DNA of 64,000 bases from JBFWVR01 sp050246635 (GCA_050246635.1 JBFWVR010000004.1:186001-250000), one strand, 5' to 3'; positions 43,013-51,005 are shown, numbered from the stretch's first letter. Notes: generated by a model not told the origin, from the letters alone. Translations and numbers: made by a program.

Positions 43013-43372
43013 CGGCTCGCACTTCAGCAGGTCTTTCGAGTTGATCTCCCAGGTCTCGGAGCCATCGATGCCGATGGCCACGTCCTCGACGACGCACTCG
43101 TCGCCGTCTTCGTCGACGAGCTTGACGTCGTAGCGGCCGACGGGGACGTTGGTCAGCTTGAACGTACCGCCCTCGGCCTCGATGATCTCGTCGCCGAGCT
43201 GGTCCGGACCCCAGTCGTCGTCCTTGATGTGCGAGAGGAAGAACTGGTGGATCTCCCACAGCGAGTGGTTGATCACGGTGACGGTGACCTTCTTCTGCGC
43301 GGCGACAGTGACGGTCAGGAGCAGGCAGGCGGCAGCGACCGCAAGTGCCGAACCGATACGGGGGATGCTCAT
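43010..43372 (-). CDS. Small exported protein of unknown function
   Basis: A 120-residue exported protein, ATG 43372 with GAGG upstream. The signal peptide covers about residues 1-26 (LAVAAACLLLTVTVAAQ). The mature part is a small beta-rich domain (KVTVTVINHSLWEIHQFFLS, TFKLTNVPVGRYDVKLVDED) with two Cys (DECVVED and the C-terminal LLKCEP) that could form a disulfide. The W-x-I-H-x-F-F-L-S pattern resembles small periplasmic proteins annotated only as hypothetical. It may share a transcript with the upstream tetraheme cytochrome gene, though a hairpin lies between them. Confidence 0.65.
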   Translation of the reverse strand: MSIPRIGSALAVAAACLLLTVTVAAQKKVTVTVINHSLWEIHQFFLSHIKDDDWGPDQLGDEIIEAEGGTFKLTNVPVGRYDVKLVDEDGDECVVEDVAIGIDGSETWEINSKDLLKCEP

Positions 43373-43452
43373 CTCACAACCTCGGGGAAGACACACCGGT
43401 ACTCGCACCGGGGTCGCCGGATTATAGATGAGCTTGGGCGCCACGGGGCAGT

Positions 43453-43483
43453 CCGGCGTGACGCCGCGAGGACGTCACGCCGG
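43453..43483 (-). terminator. Hairpin behind the tetraheme cytochrome gene
   Basis: CCGGCGTGACG-CCGCGAGGA-CGTCACGCCGG: a perfect 11-bp stem, 26 bp past the cytochrome stop on the minus strand. No T-tract is present. Confidence 0.55.
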
Positions 43484-43508
43484 TGCCGTCACGGACGAGA
43501 GGGACTCG

Positions 43509-43931
43509 TCAGTTGCCGTTGGCCTTGTTGTGGCAGTCGTTGCACTTCGACGGCGCCGAGCCCGGGGTCTTGGCGTTCGCCTGGGCGTGGCAGTCGATGC
43601 AGGTGCCCTTCTTCGCGGTGGCGTCGTGGAAGGCGCCGCGGGTGGCGGTCTTCATCGGCGCGGTGGCCGTCTTGGTGTGGCAGTCCTGGCAGGCCTGCTG
43701 CGCCGAGGCCAGCGGCTTCTCGGGCTTCGACGCGTGGTGACACGTCTCGCACTTGTCGCCGGCGGCCGCGGCGTGCTTCTTGTGGTCGAACTTCACGCCG
43801 CCCATCGGGGCGCCCTTGAGCACGACGGTCCCGGGCGCCTGCTGGGCCTCCGCGAAGAGTCGCGGGGTGGCGACGCCGACGAACAGGGCACAGGCGAAGA
43901 CGACGATCGCGTGGGAAACGAAGCGATGCAT
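43509..43931 (-). CDS. Tetraheme cytochrome c (c7/c3-like)
   Basis: A 140-residue exported multiheme cytochrome. After a signal peptide (IVVFACALFVGVATPRLFA) there are four CxxCH motifs: CETCHH, CQDCHT, CIDCHA and CNDCHN, plus extra His residues (FDHKKH) able to be the sixth ligands. Size and motif count fit periplasmic class III (cytochrome c3/c7) electron carriers used in extracellular or anaerobic electron transfer. Motif spacing is irregular, so it is best called c7/c3-like. There is no adjacent quinol oxidase or reductase gene; the partner is unknown. Confidence 0.88.
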   Translation of the reverse strand: MHRFVSHAIVVFACALFVGVATPRLFAEAQQAPGTVVLKGAPMGGVKFDHKKHAAAAGDKCETCHHASKPEKPLASAQQACQDCHTKTATAPMKTATRGAFHDATAKKGTCIDCHAQANAKTPGSAPSKCNDCHNKANGN

Positions 43932-44330
43932 GACGATACCCTCTCATCCGTGACTGCCGGAAGTCCGGCAGGTTGAGCCACGTTGCCGGATTATAAGCAA
44001 GAGCTGCGCCTTGTCCAGCGGGCACAACGGCCGACACCGAATGCGGGCGCGGAGACACGGAGGCACGGAGACACGGAGGAAGAAGTCTTTCTATTGCAGC
44101 GGGATACAGACGTCGTCGCGAGCCGCCCAGCCGCCGAATGCGCCGGCGGTGGAAGCCCGCTCCCGGCGGTACTGCGGCAGTGAGCTGGCCGGAACGCCCC
44201 GGCCGACCAATCTTCAATCTGAAATCACCGATCTCAAATGGAGCCGAAGGCTCCCGCCTCCGTGCCTCCGTGGAGGCATTTCCCCGGGGTCGAAAATGTA
44301 TGGCCCGCCTCCCTGTTACAGTGTTTCCCC
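43932..44330. repeat. Noncoding gap with 8-bp and 7-bp microrepeats
   Basis: At about 44047-44073 a run CGGAGACA/CGGAGGCA/CGGAGACA (8-bp period) occurs, and its inverted counterpart CCTCCGTGCCTCCGTGG lies at about 44257-44274. Between them are the AATCTTCAATCTGAAATC and CCGATCTCAAATGG blocks, inverted relatives of the GATTGNN family. The two inverted runs could pair across about 180 bp. Confidence 0.7.
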
Positions 44331-45626
44331 ATGCACGACTGGAAGGCGGAAGCCCGTTCGGCGGATGAAGTGGTGTCGGTCGTCCGCTCGGGGATGCGGG
44401 TGTTCATCCACGGCGCGGCGGCCACGCCCACGCCGCTCATCGAGGCGCTGGTCCGGCGGACGGACCTCTCCGACGTCACGCTCTATCACCTGCACACCGA
44501 GGGCCCGGCGCTCTTCGCGCAGCCGGAGCACCGTGGACGGTTCCACTCGGTGTCGCTGTTCACGGCGTCGAACGTGCGTCCGGTGATCAACGAGGGCCAC
44601 GCGGAGTTCATGCCGGTGTTCCTGTCCGACATCCCGGGGCTGTTCCGGAGCGGGCGCATCCCGCTGGACGTCGCCCTGCTCCAGCTCTCGCCGCCGGATC
44701 GCCAGGGCTGCTGCACGCTCGGCCCCTCCGTGGACGCCGCGCTCTCCGCCGCCGAGTCGGCACGCTTCGTCGTCGCCGAGATCAACGAGCAGATGCCACG
44801 CACGCTCGGGCACAGCGTCGTGTCGTTCACCAACGTGCACGCGTTCATGACGAGCAACCGGCCGCTGCACACGAAGGCGCCGGCCGCGCGTGGGCCCGTG
44901 GAGAACGCGATCGGGGAGCACGTGGCGAAGCTCGTGCCCGACGGCGCGGCGCTGCAGCTCGGCATTGGCGCGATCCCCGACGCCGTGCTCGCGCGGCTCT
45001 TCGACAAGCACGACCTCGGCGTGCACACCGAGATGTTCTCGGACGGCATGATCGACCTGATCGAGGCGGGGGTGGTCACCAACCGCCGGAAGGCCGTGCA
45101 CCAGGGCCGCACGATCACGAGCTTCGTCAACGGCTCGCAGCGGGTCTTCGACTTCGTCCACGACAACCCGCTCGTCGAGTTCCACCCCTGCGATCGCACG
45201 AACGACACGTCGCTCATCCGGAAGAACGACCGCGTGGTCGCCATCAACTCGGCCATCGAGGTGGACCTCTCCGGCCAGGTGTGTGCCGACTCGATTGGCT
45301 TCGGCATCTTCTCGGGCATCGGCGGGCAGATGGACTTCGTACGCGGCGCGGCGCTGTCGAAGGACGGCCGGCCCATCATCGCGCTGCCGTCCACCGCCGC
45401 CCGTGGAACCGTGTCGCGCATTGCTCCGTCTCTGAAGGCGGGGGCCGGCGTCGTGACGACCCGCGGGCACGTGCACTGGGTCGCGACGGAATACGGGGCC
45501 GTGAACCTGTTCGGGAAGACGCTGCGTGAACGGGCGGAGGCGCTCATCTCGATTGCCCATCCGGACTTCAGGGGCGAACTGATGGCCGCGTACAGGGAGA
45601 CACGGCGGGTCGACCTGCGGCCGTGA
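44331..45626 (+). CDS. Acetyl-CoA hydrolase/transferase family (4-hydroxybutyrate CoA-transferase-like)
   Basis: A 431-residue CoA transferase from ATG 44331. Family blocks are present: GMRVFIHGAAATPTPLIEAL (N-terminal domain), LQLGIGAIPDAVLARL (the glycine-rich CoA loop), and GVHTEMFSDGMIDLIEAG with the active-site Glu in HTEM that forms the glutamyl-CoA thioester. SGIGGQMDFVRGA and GVVTTRGHVHWVATEYG complete the C-terminal domain. It moves CoA between acyl groups such as acetate, butyrate or 4-hydroxybutyrate; the true acceptor is not evident. Single gene; the 9-bp CGAAGGGCA tandem follows the stop. Confidence 0.88.
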   Translation: MHDWKAEARSADEVVSVVRSGMRVFIHGAAATPTPLIEALVRRTDLSDVTLYHLHTEGPALFAQPEHRGRFHSVSLFTASNVRPVINEGHAEFMPVFLSDIPGLFRSGRIPLDVALLQLSPPDRQGCCTLGPSVDAALSAAESARFVVAEINEQMPRTLGHSVVSFTNVHAFMTSNRPLHTKAPAARGPVENAIGEHVAKLVPDGAALQLGIGAIPDAVLARLFDKHDLGVHTEMFSDGMIDLIEAGVVTNRRKAVHQGRTITSFVNGSQRVFDFVHDNPLVEFHPCDRTNDTSLIRKNDRVVAINSAIEVDLSGQVCADSIGFGIFSGIGGQMDFVRGAALSKDGRPIIALPSTAARGTVSRIAPSLKAGAGVVTTRGHVHWVATEYGAVNLFGKTLRERAEALISIAHPDFRGELMAAYRETRRVDLRP

Positions 45627-45631
45627 GCGGA

Positions 45632-45677
45632 TCGAAGGGCACGAAGGGTACGAAGGGCACGAAGGGCACGAAGGCAC
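45632..45677. repeat. 9-bp tandem repeat CGAAGGGCA, about five units
   Basis: CGAAGGGCA, CGAAGGGTA, CGAAGGGCA, CGAAGGGCA and CGAAGGCAC in direct succession, between the CoA transferase stop and the next RBS. Confidence 0.9.
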
Positions 45678-45703
45678 ACGAGAGCCCGGCAGGAGCATTC
45701 GAC

Positions 45704-46273
45704 ATGACGGTTCGACGGATGGCAGTGTGTGTGGTGGCGGCGATGGTGGTGAGTGTGGCTGCCGCCAGTGCGCAGACGATGGAGTACAAGGTGCTGGCGA
45801 CGTCGAAGACGTCCACCATGGAGAAGGAGCTGGGGGAGGCGGCGGCCGCCGGATACCGCTTCGCCGACGTGATGGGCGGCGAGACGGCGATGGGCGGCAA
45901 GGAAGTGGTCGTCCTCATGGAGAAGAATCCGGCGAACGAGGCGACGTACGAGTACCGGCTGCTCGCGACGTCGAAGACGTCGACGATGGAGAAGGAGCTG
46001 CAGCAGGCGGCGGACGCCGGCTTCGAGTACGTCGGCCAGACGGTGTTCGAGAGCCTCTTCGGCGGCAAGGAAGTCGTCGCCATCCTCGAGCGCAACCCCT
46101 CGGCCCCGCGCGTCGACTACACGTACAAGCTGGTCGCCACCAGCCGCACGTCCACCCTCGAAAAGGAAATGCAGCAGATCGGCGAGCAGGGCTACGAGGC
46201 GCTCGGCATGACGGTCGGGCAGACGGCGATGGGTGGGAACGAGATGGTCGTGATCACGAGGCGTAGACGTTAG
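45704..46273 (+). CDS. Exported protein made of three tandem ~50-residue repeats
   Basis: A 189-residue exported protein; ATG 45704 is preceded by AGGAG. After a signal peptide (VCVVAAMVVSVAAASAQ) it has three tandem copies of a small unit: YKVLATSKTSTMEKELGEAA...GGKEVVVLMEKN, YRLLATSKTSTMEKELQQAA...GGKEVVAILERN and YKLVATSRTSTLEKEMQQIG...GGNEMVVITRRR. Each looks like a DUF4177-type beta-alpha-beta unit. No enzyme motif is seen. The repeats are similar enough to point to in-gene duplication. Flanked by 9-bp repeats upstream and a double hairpin downstream. Confidence 0.75.
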   Translation: MTVRRMAVCVVAAMVVSVAAASAQTMEYKVLATSKTSTMEKELGEAAAAGYRFADVMGGETAMGGKEVVVLMEKNPANEATYEYRLLATSKTSTMEKELQQAADAGFEYVGQTVFESLFGGKEVVAILERNPSAPRVDYTYKLVATSRTSTLEKEMQQIGEQGYEALGMTVGQTAMGGNEMVVITRRRR

Positions 46274-46345
46274 TCGAAGGGCACGACCCTTCGACTGCGC
46301 TCAGGGTCGCCCCGCAGCTTCACTGCGGGGCGAAGGGCACCCAAG
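46274..46345. repeat. Double hairpin with CTTCGACTGCGCTCAGGGTCGCC element
   Basis: Hairpin one: TCGAAGGG-CACGA-CCCTTCGA (46274-46293). Hairpin two: CGCCCCGCAG-CTTCA-CTGCGGGGCG (46308-46332). Between them is GCGCTCAGGGT, the dispersed element also found at 47.79 and 51.05 kb. It probably ends transcription of the preceding gene. Confidence 0.75.
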
Positions 46346-46384
46346 TTAAACCATCCGCCCGAGGCGTGAGTCTCACGCGGCAGG

Positions 46385-47764
46385 ATGGCTGCCAATCACT
46401 TCTCGATGGCGCGGCACGGGGTGGCGGCGGTGGTGTTCACCGTTGCGGCCGCCGTGCCGCTCGTGTTCCAGGGGACGCCATGTGCGGCCGATGCGGTGCT
46501 TGCGGTCGGGGCACCTGACGGTCTCATCCAACCACTGCTCGGTCTCAACATCGGCCCAAAGGGCAATCTCGACAATCCCGATCTCACCAGAGCCTACCAG
46601 GCCCGTGGGATCAGGTTGATCCGGACGCACGACTACTACGGTCCGCTGGACATGTCGCAGATGTACCCGGACCGCGGCCGCGACCCCCACGCCTCGTCCT
46701 CGTTCAACTTCACCGGTGCGCTGGGCGCGGAACGGCGGTCGTCCGACGAGACGTTCGCCGCCATCCTCGAGGGCGGCTTCGAGCCGTACTTCCGCCTCGG
46801 CGACTCCTACAACGACCCGAAGCCCCCGTCGTCGGGCGAGCTCGACAACTTCGTCGAGGCGAGCGTGAGCGTGCTGCGGCACTACCGCGAGGCCCTGTGG
46901 GGCGGCTTCACCAGCGACTTCCGCTACGTCGAGATCTGGAACGAGCCGAACGGGCTGCTGTTCTGGTCACGCACGCCCGGCGAGTACTACGACCTCTACG
47001 TCAGGACGGCCTTCGCGCTGCGTGAGGCGTTCCCCGGGCTCCGGGTCGGCGGCCCCGCGCTGAACCCCGCCGGCTGCCTCAGTGCTGAGGGGCGGCGATG
47101 GACGGAAGCCTTCCTGGATCGGGTCGTCGCCGCCGGCGCGCCGCTCGACTTCTTCTCGTGGCACATGTACTCGAACGACCCCGCGGACTACGCGACCTGC
47201 GCGGCGTACTATCGCGCCGCCCTGGACGCGCGCGGGCTCACGGGCGTCGAGCAGCACGTGACCGAGTGGAACACCGAGAACGCTGATGGCGAGCTCGGCA
47301 TCAGCCTGCGCGCCGGGGCGCAGGGCGCCGCAATCAACACGGGGGCATGGATTGCGATGCAGCGTGCCGGTGTCACGCAGGAGACGTTCTACCGCGGTCC
47401 CGAGCCTGCGCTCGACTTCCCCCAGTTCTACGGCATGTTCTACGCGGACGGGCGGCCGAAGCCGGTCGGGCACGCGGCCGATCTCTGGCGGCGGATGACC
47501 ACGTACCCGATCCGCCGCGTAATCTCGGGTGGGGCGCCGGAGTTCTGGGCGCTGGCCGGCTCCAACGACGATGGGGGGCTGGCGGTGCTGGTGGCGAACA
47601 CGACGAACGGGACGCGGACGTGGTCGCTCGACGTGCCCACGCCTCGCTCCCGCTTCGTGGTGCGGACGGTGAGCGACGAGGCGGAGGGGATTGCCATCGA
47701 GGCGACGGCATCGCGGACCTTTACGATTCCTGCGTATGGCGTTCAGCTTGTGAGTGTGAAGTAG
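46385..47764 (+). CDS. GH39-like secreted glycoside hydrolase
   Basis: A 459-residue exported glycosidase of clan GH-A. The N terminus has a hydrophobic export signal (VAAVVFTVAAAVPLVFQG). The acid/base Glu lies in YVEIWNEPNG and the nucleophile Glu in HVTEWNTEN, the spacing and wording of GH39 (beta-xylosidase/alpha-iduronidase) enzymes; DFFSWHMYSN supports a barrel strand end. A beta-sandwich-like C-terminal part (LAVLVANTTNGTRTW) follows. Likely acts on xylan-type or related oligosaccharides in the periplasm or outside. Not clustered with other carbohydrate genes. Confidence 0.82.
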   Translation: MAANHFSMARHGVAAVVFTVAAAVPLVFQGTPCAADAVLAVGAPDGLIQPLLGLNIGPKGNLDNPDLTRAYQARGIRLIRTHDYYGPLDMSQMYPDRGRDPHASSSFNFTGALGAERRSSDETFAAILEGGFEPYFRLGDSYNDPKPPSSGELDNFVEASVSVLRHYREALWGGFTSDFRYVEIWNEPNGLLFWSRTPGEYYDLYVRTAFALREAFPGLRVGGPALNPAGCLSAEGRRWTEAFLDRVVAAGAPLDFFSWHMYSNDPADYATCAAYYRAALDARGLTGVEQHVTEWNTENADGELGISLRAGAQGAAINTGAWIAMQRAGVTQETFYRGPEPALDFPQFYGMFYADGRPKPVGHAADLWRRMTTYPIRRVISGGAPEFWALAGSNDDGGLAVLVANTTNGTRTWSLDVPTPRSRFVVRTVSDEAEGIAIEATASRTFTIPAYGVQLVSVK

Positions 47765-47769
47765 GGACG

Positions 47770-47860
47770 GGATCGAAGGACACGACCCTTCGACTGCGCT
47801 CAGGGTCGCCCCGAGCACGGTCGAGGGGCGAAGGGTACGAAGGTCGCGAAGGGCACGAAG
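47770..47860. repeat. CGAAGGGCA-type tandem plus CTTCGACTGCGCTCAGGGTCGCC element
   Basis: The element CCCTTCGACTGCGCTCAGGG plus TCGCCCCGAGC, followed by GAAGGGTACGAAGGTCGCGAA and related 9-bp units, fills the gap between the convergent GH39 and HD genes. Confidence 0.8.
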
Positions 47861-47861
47861 G

Positions 47862-48497
47862 TCACGACGGCTGGTCGGGCGGTGGCCAGGTGCCTTTCAG
47901 GTCGGCCTCCCGTTCGAGTGTGCTGACGACCGTGTGAAGATCCAGCGACAGTGCCGAGTTCAACCGGACGCGGGCGATGTCGGCGAGGGCGCGGTAGTAA
48001 CCGATGGTCGCGGTCTTGCCGGCGCTGTTGAATCGGGACCACACGGCGTGGCCCTCCCGTCGGAAGTCGCGGAGGAGGGCCGTCACGTTGTGCAGCTTGT
48101 CGGCCGAGGAGACGAGCAGGGCATCGAGCGGCGCGTCCTTCGCGGCGTCGACGTACTGGATCTTGCGCGCGCGCCACGGCGGCTTCGGCGTCTCGTCCGT
48201 GTCGGTGCAGTGATTGACGATGTCGAGCACGGCGGGGCCGAAGTGCTCGGCAATCTGCGCGCGCACCCACTCCGGGCCGAGCGCCGCCGGGGCATCCTCC
48301 ACCGCGTCGTGCAGCAGCGCCGCAATCGCCTGGTCTTCCGATCCTCCGTAATCCAGCACCAGCGCCGTCACCGCCATCACGTGCGCCATGTAGGGCACGG
48401 ATGTCTGCTTGCGCGTCTGGCGGCGATGCACCTTGTGGGCGAGGAGCAACGCGGCATCGAAGCGTTCGGTCAGGAGGTCGTGATGCGCAAGGCCCAT
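47862..48497 (-). CDS. HD-domain phosphohydrolase (SpoT/RelA-type hydrolase fold)
   Basis: A 211-residue HD protein from ATG 48497. Metal ligands are visible as H in VPYMAHVMAV, HD in ALLHDAVEDAP, and D in LLVSSADKLHNVTAL; this order and the HDxVED sequence are those of the (p)ppGpp hydrolase domain in small alarmone hydrolases (MESH1-like). No synthetase domain is attached. It probably hydrolyses (p)ppGpp or a related nucleotide. Its start lies directly at the CACAGATGG-type repeats, which therefore form its leader. Confidence 0.82.
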   Translation of the reverse strand: MGLAHHDLLTERFDAALLLAHKVHRRQTRKQTSVPYMAHVMAVTALVLDYGGSEDQAIAALLHDAVEDAPAALGPEWVRAQIAEHFGPAVLDIVNHCTDTDETPKPPWRARKIQYVDAAKDAPLDALLVSSADKLHNVTALLRDFRREGHAVWSRFNSAGKTATIGYYRALADIARVRLNSALSLDLHTVVSTLEREADLKGTWPPPDQPS

Positions 48498-48572
48498 GGG
48501 CCACAGATAGCACAGGCCACCGATGGAGTGCCACAGGCCACAGGCCACAGATGGCACAGATGGCACAGATAC
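48498..48572. repeat. CACAGATGG and CCACAGGCC microrepeats upstream of the HD gene
   Basis: GCCACAGGCCACAGGCCACAG and then GATGGCACAGATGGCACAGA: an 8-bp and a 9-bp tandem run next to each other, starting immediately before the HD gene start codon. Confidence 0.85.
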
Positions 48573-49108
48573 GTCGAACACAGATGCACAGATGACGCGT
48601 GATGCACAGATACCTGGCTTCCCCACGAGCCGCGTCAGCGGCTCGGCCTCGCGCGCCGGAGGCGCGGCCATACGGACGCGCAGCGTCCGGCCTCCGAGCG
48701 AGCGGCGCCCCTCGACTGAGCTCGGGGCAGGCAGCCGCGAGTCCCAGCGACGTGCGAAGCGGGGTCCAGCGAGCACGAGTCCCAGCGAGCCGGAGGCGAG
48801 TCCTACCGAGGCAGCGGCAGCACCGAGGCCTTGTCGAACACAGATGCACAGATGACGCGGGATGCACAGATGCCTGGCTTCCCCACGAGCCGCGTCAGCG
48901 GCTCGGCCGCACGCGCCGGAGGCGCGGCCTTACGGACGCGCAGCGTCCGGCCTCCGAGCGAGCGGCGCAGCCGCGCGTCCCAGCGAGTCGCGAAGGACGA
49001 TCCAGCGAGCGCCGAGTCCCAGCGAGACGCGAAGGACGAGCCAGCGAGCGGCGAGTCCCAGCGAGCCGAAGGCGAGTCCTACCGAAGCAGCGGCGGCGGC
49101 GAGGCCTT
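48573..49108. repeat. Two tandem ~260-bp noncoding copies
   Basis: Copy one 48573-48832 and copy two 48833-49108. Both begin GTCGAACACAGATGCACAGA, share CTGGCTTCCCCACGAGCCGC and TACGGACGCGCAGCGTCCGG, and end in several GAGTCCCAGCGAG units and GAGGCCTT. Copy one also carries part of the CTCGACTGAGCTCGGGGC element. The right copy ends 47 bp before the parA start. No open frame of coding character is shared. Confidence 0.85.
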
Positions 49109-49155
49109 GATGGTATAGTCCACCCGTTGGGGCCGTCCATGCACCGGACCACCAG

Positions 49156-49971
49156 ATGATGCGCAGGATCGCCGTCGTCAACATGAAGGGCGGGGTGGGC
49201 AAGACCACCACTGCCGTGCAGCTGGCTTCGGGCCTCGCGGCGCGGGGGCGACGGGTGCTGCTCGTGGACGCGGACCCGCAGGGCAACATCAGCCACGTGC
49301 TCGGCCTGGCGCCCGTGCGCTCGATTCGTGAGCTCATGCTGGGAGAGGCCGCCCCGGGCGACGTCATCATCCACGACGCGCGTGCCGGCCTGGACGTGAT
49401 TGCCTCGACGCCGACGGCGTTCGCCCTCGAGGCCCAGCTGGCCGGCACGGTGCAGCGCGAGACCATCCTGGCCCGGCGCCTGCGCGAGGTCACCGGCATC
49501 GACGCCATCGTCTTCGACACGTCGCCGGCAATGAGCCTGCTGACCTACAACGCGCTGCTGTCCGCGAGCGAGATGGTGCTGCCGGTCGGGATGGACTCGC
49601 TGGCGATCACGGGCGCACGGCAGACGCTGGACGGCGTGCGTGAGATTCGATCGCTCTGGCCCGACCGGGCGCTCGAGCTCGCCGCGGTCGTGCCGACGGC
49701 CGTCAGCGGCCAGACGTGGGCGGCCCGCGCGTCGCTCGAGGCGCTCGAGGCGGATCCGGAGATGGGGCCGCGCCTCTTCAGCCGCGGCATCCGCCAGTGC
49801 ATCGACCTGACCTACGCGACCGCCGCGCACCAGACCATCTGGGAATACGCCCCGCGCAGCCGCGCCGCCGAGGACTACGGGGCGCTGCTCGACTGGCTGG
49901 GGGCACCCGTGAACGAGGCCACCGATGGCGAAGAAACGTCCGTCGTTCGGACCCCCACCCCCACCGACTGA
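49156..49971 (+). CDS. ParA/MinD-like ATPase
   Basis: A 271-residue deviant Walker-type ATPase. The signature KGGVGKTTTAVQLA is at the N terminus, VLLVDADPQGN follows (Walker A'), and VFDTSPAMS supplies Walker B. It lacks an N-terminal HTH, like chromosomal ParA and related positioning ATPases. No parB gene or parS-like inverted repeat is close by. Instead the next gene overlaps its end by 47 bp and encodes a basic low-complexity protein, so this pair is probably an orphan ParA positioning system for a non-chromosomal cargo. ATG 49159 is an alternative start. Confidence 0.88.
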   Translation: MMRRIAVVNMKGGVGKTTTAVQLASGLAARGRRVLLVDADPQGNISHVLGLAPVRSIRELMLGEAAPGDVIIHDARAGLDVIASTPTAFALEAQLAGTVQRETILARRLREVTGIDAIVFDTSPAMSLLTYNALLSASEMVLPVGMDSLAITGARQTLDGVREIRSLWPDRALELAAVVPTAVSGQTWAARASLEALEADPEMGPRLFSRGIRQCIDLTYATAAHQTIWEYAPRSRAAEDYGALLDWLGAPVNEATDGEETSVVRTPTPTD

Positions 49972-50461
49972 CGGACCGGGCGCGCCACCGCCCGGACACC
50001 AGGGCTGGGTCTACCGGTCGGATCGCCCGGAGACCGATCCCGCCCAGGACGGCGGCACCCCACCCCCCGCGGACGCACGGACGGATCCGGCGCCGCCGAC
50101 GGAGAAGCCCGCGGCTGCGGCCTCCGCGCCGAAGGGACGCCCCGCGCAGAAGCGCACTCCGCCGCGCGCGACCGCGAGCGCCCGCAGGACTCCCAAGGCA
50201 TCCCCGACGAAGGCGACGCCTCCGGCTGCCCGCGAGACATCGAAGGCCAGTTCCAGAGCGGCCGCTCGTGCCTCCGCGGCGGCTCCGGCCAGGCCATCGC
50301 CCCGCGCCGCGAAGCCCACCCCGCTTGCCTCGCCGGGCGGGAGCCAGGGATCGCCACGCGCCCCTCGTGCCGACCGCGCGGACTTCGTGACCGGCGCCAT
50401 CGCCACACTCTTCTATCCCTGCGTGCTCGTCGTTACGGCGCTGCGGCGTCCGTTCCGGTAG
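49925..50461 (+). CDS. Basic Ala/Pro/Lys-rich protein with a C-terminal hydrophobic segment, ParA partner
   Basis: A 178-residue protein whose first ~145 residues are low-complexity (GPPPPPTDGPGAPPPGHQG, then Lys/Arg/Ala/Pro repeats such as KASPTKATPPAARETSKASS), probably disordered and DNA- or nucleoid-binding, like histone H1-type tails. The last ~25 residues (FVTGAIATLFYPCVLVVTAL) form a hydrophobic stretch able to anchor in the membrane, ending in RRPFR. It starts inside the parA gene (47-bp overlap), so the two are translationally coupled. Composition is odd, but the coupling and the clear C-terminal segment support a real gene. No family is recognised. Confidence 0.6.
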   Translation: MAKKRPSFGPPPPPTDGPGAPPPGHQGWVYRSDRPETDPAQDGGTPPPADARTDPAPPTEKPAAAASAPKGRPAQKRTPPRATASARRTPKASPTKATPPAARETSKASSRAAARASAAAPARPSPRAAKPTPLASPGGSQGSPRAPRADRADFVTGAIATLFYPCVLVVTALRRPFR

Positions 50462-50481
50462 GCCTTCTCGTCAGTCAGGAG

Positions 50482-50530
50482 GAAATCGGGACAGCCCCCA
50501 TACTGTCGAAGAGGGGGCTGACCCCCTTTC
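50482..50530. repeat. Degenerate palindrome pair
   Basis: GAAATCGGGACAGCCCCCAT and GAGGGGGCTGACCCCC: two decayed members of the GGGGACAGTCCCC and GGGGTCWGACCCC families. Confidence 0.7.
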
Positions 50531-50605
50531 TGCTCCATTTCGGCACCATCCGCATTCCGACCCCCTGACCGTCCCCGCTCATCGCCGCCCACTCGTACGC
50601 CTGCG

Positions 50606-50633
50606 TTGACACTATATCGTTAGTAGATATAGT
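50606..50633 (+). promoter_or_regulatory. PadR promoter with overlapping operator
   Basis: TTGACA (50606-50611), a 16-bp spacer and TATAGT (50628-50633) form a near-consensus promoter. A perfect 8-bp inverted repeat, ACTATATC-GTTAGTA-GATATAGT (50611-50633), covers the spacer and -10, as expected for autorepression by the PadR protein. Transcription should begin near 50640, at or past the first possible start codon. Confidence 0.7.
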
Positions 50634-51005
50634 GTGACGATCGTGAAGCGATTCGACCCGTCGATCCACCTCCCGCTGACGCCCGCGATGTTCCAGGTGC
50701 TCGTCGCGCTCGCCGACGGCGAGAAGCACGGCTACGCCATCATCAAGGAAGTTGCGCGCCGCACCGACGGCAAGGTGCAGCTGCGCGCGGGCACGCTCTA
50801 CACCGTCATCCGTCGCTTCGCGGCGGACGGCCTCATCGAGGAGACCGCCGAGCGGCCAGACCCCGCCCTGGACGATGAGCGCCGACGGTACTACCGGCTG
50901 ACCGACAACGGACGGGCGGTGGCGGTGGCGGAGGCGGAGCGGCTGGCCGAGACCCTGGCGCAGGCACGAAAGAAGCTCAATTTCAGATTGAAGAAGTCAG
51001 ATTGA
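50634..51005 (+). CDS. PadR-family transcriptional repressor
   Basis: A 123-residue winged-helix repressor. PadR hallmarks are visible: LTPAMFQVLVALADGEKHGY, AIIKEVARRTDGKVQLRAGT, LYTVIRRFAADGLIEE and RRYYRLTDNGR. The frame opens at GTG 50634, but this codon is adjacent to the -10 box; if the promoter is read correctly, the mRNA would start near 50640 and the GTG at 50643 would be used with almost no leader, giving 120 residues. It precedes an ADOP permease gene in the same direction, the typical acidobacterial PadR-permease arrangement, and should control both genes through the overlapping operator. Confidence 0.88.
   Translation: MTIVKRFDPSIHLPLTPAMFQVLVALADGEKHGYAIIKEVARRTDGKVQLRAGTLYTVIRRFAADGLIEETAERPDPALDDERRRYYRLTDNGRAVAVAEAERLAETLAQARKKLNFRLKKSD

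Noticed and set aside
48573..49108. Possible coding region, since long frames run through the 260-bp copies on several frames
   Set aside because: All frames give Arg/Ala/Ser-rich low-complexity sequence from repeated GAGTCCCAGCGAG units, with no conserved start or RBS; no frame is favoured.
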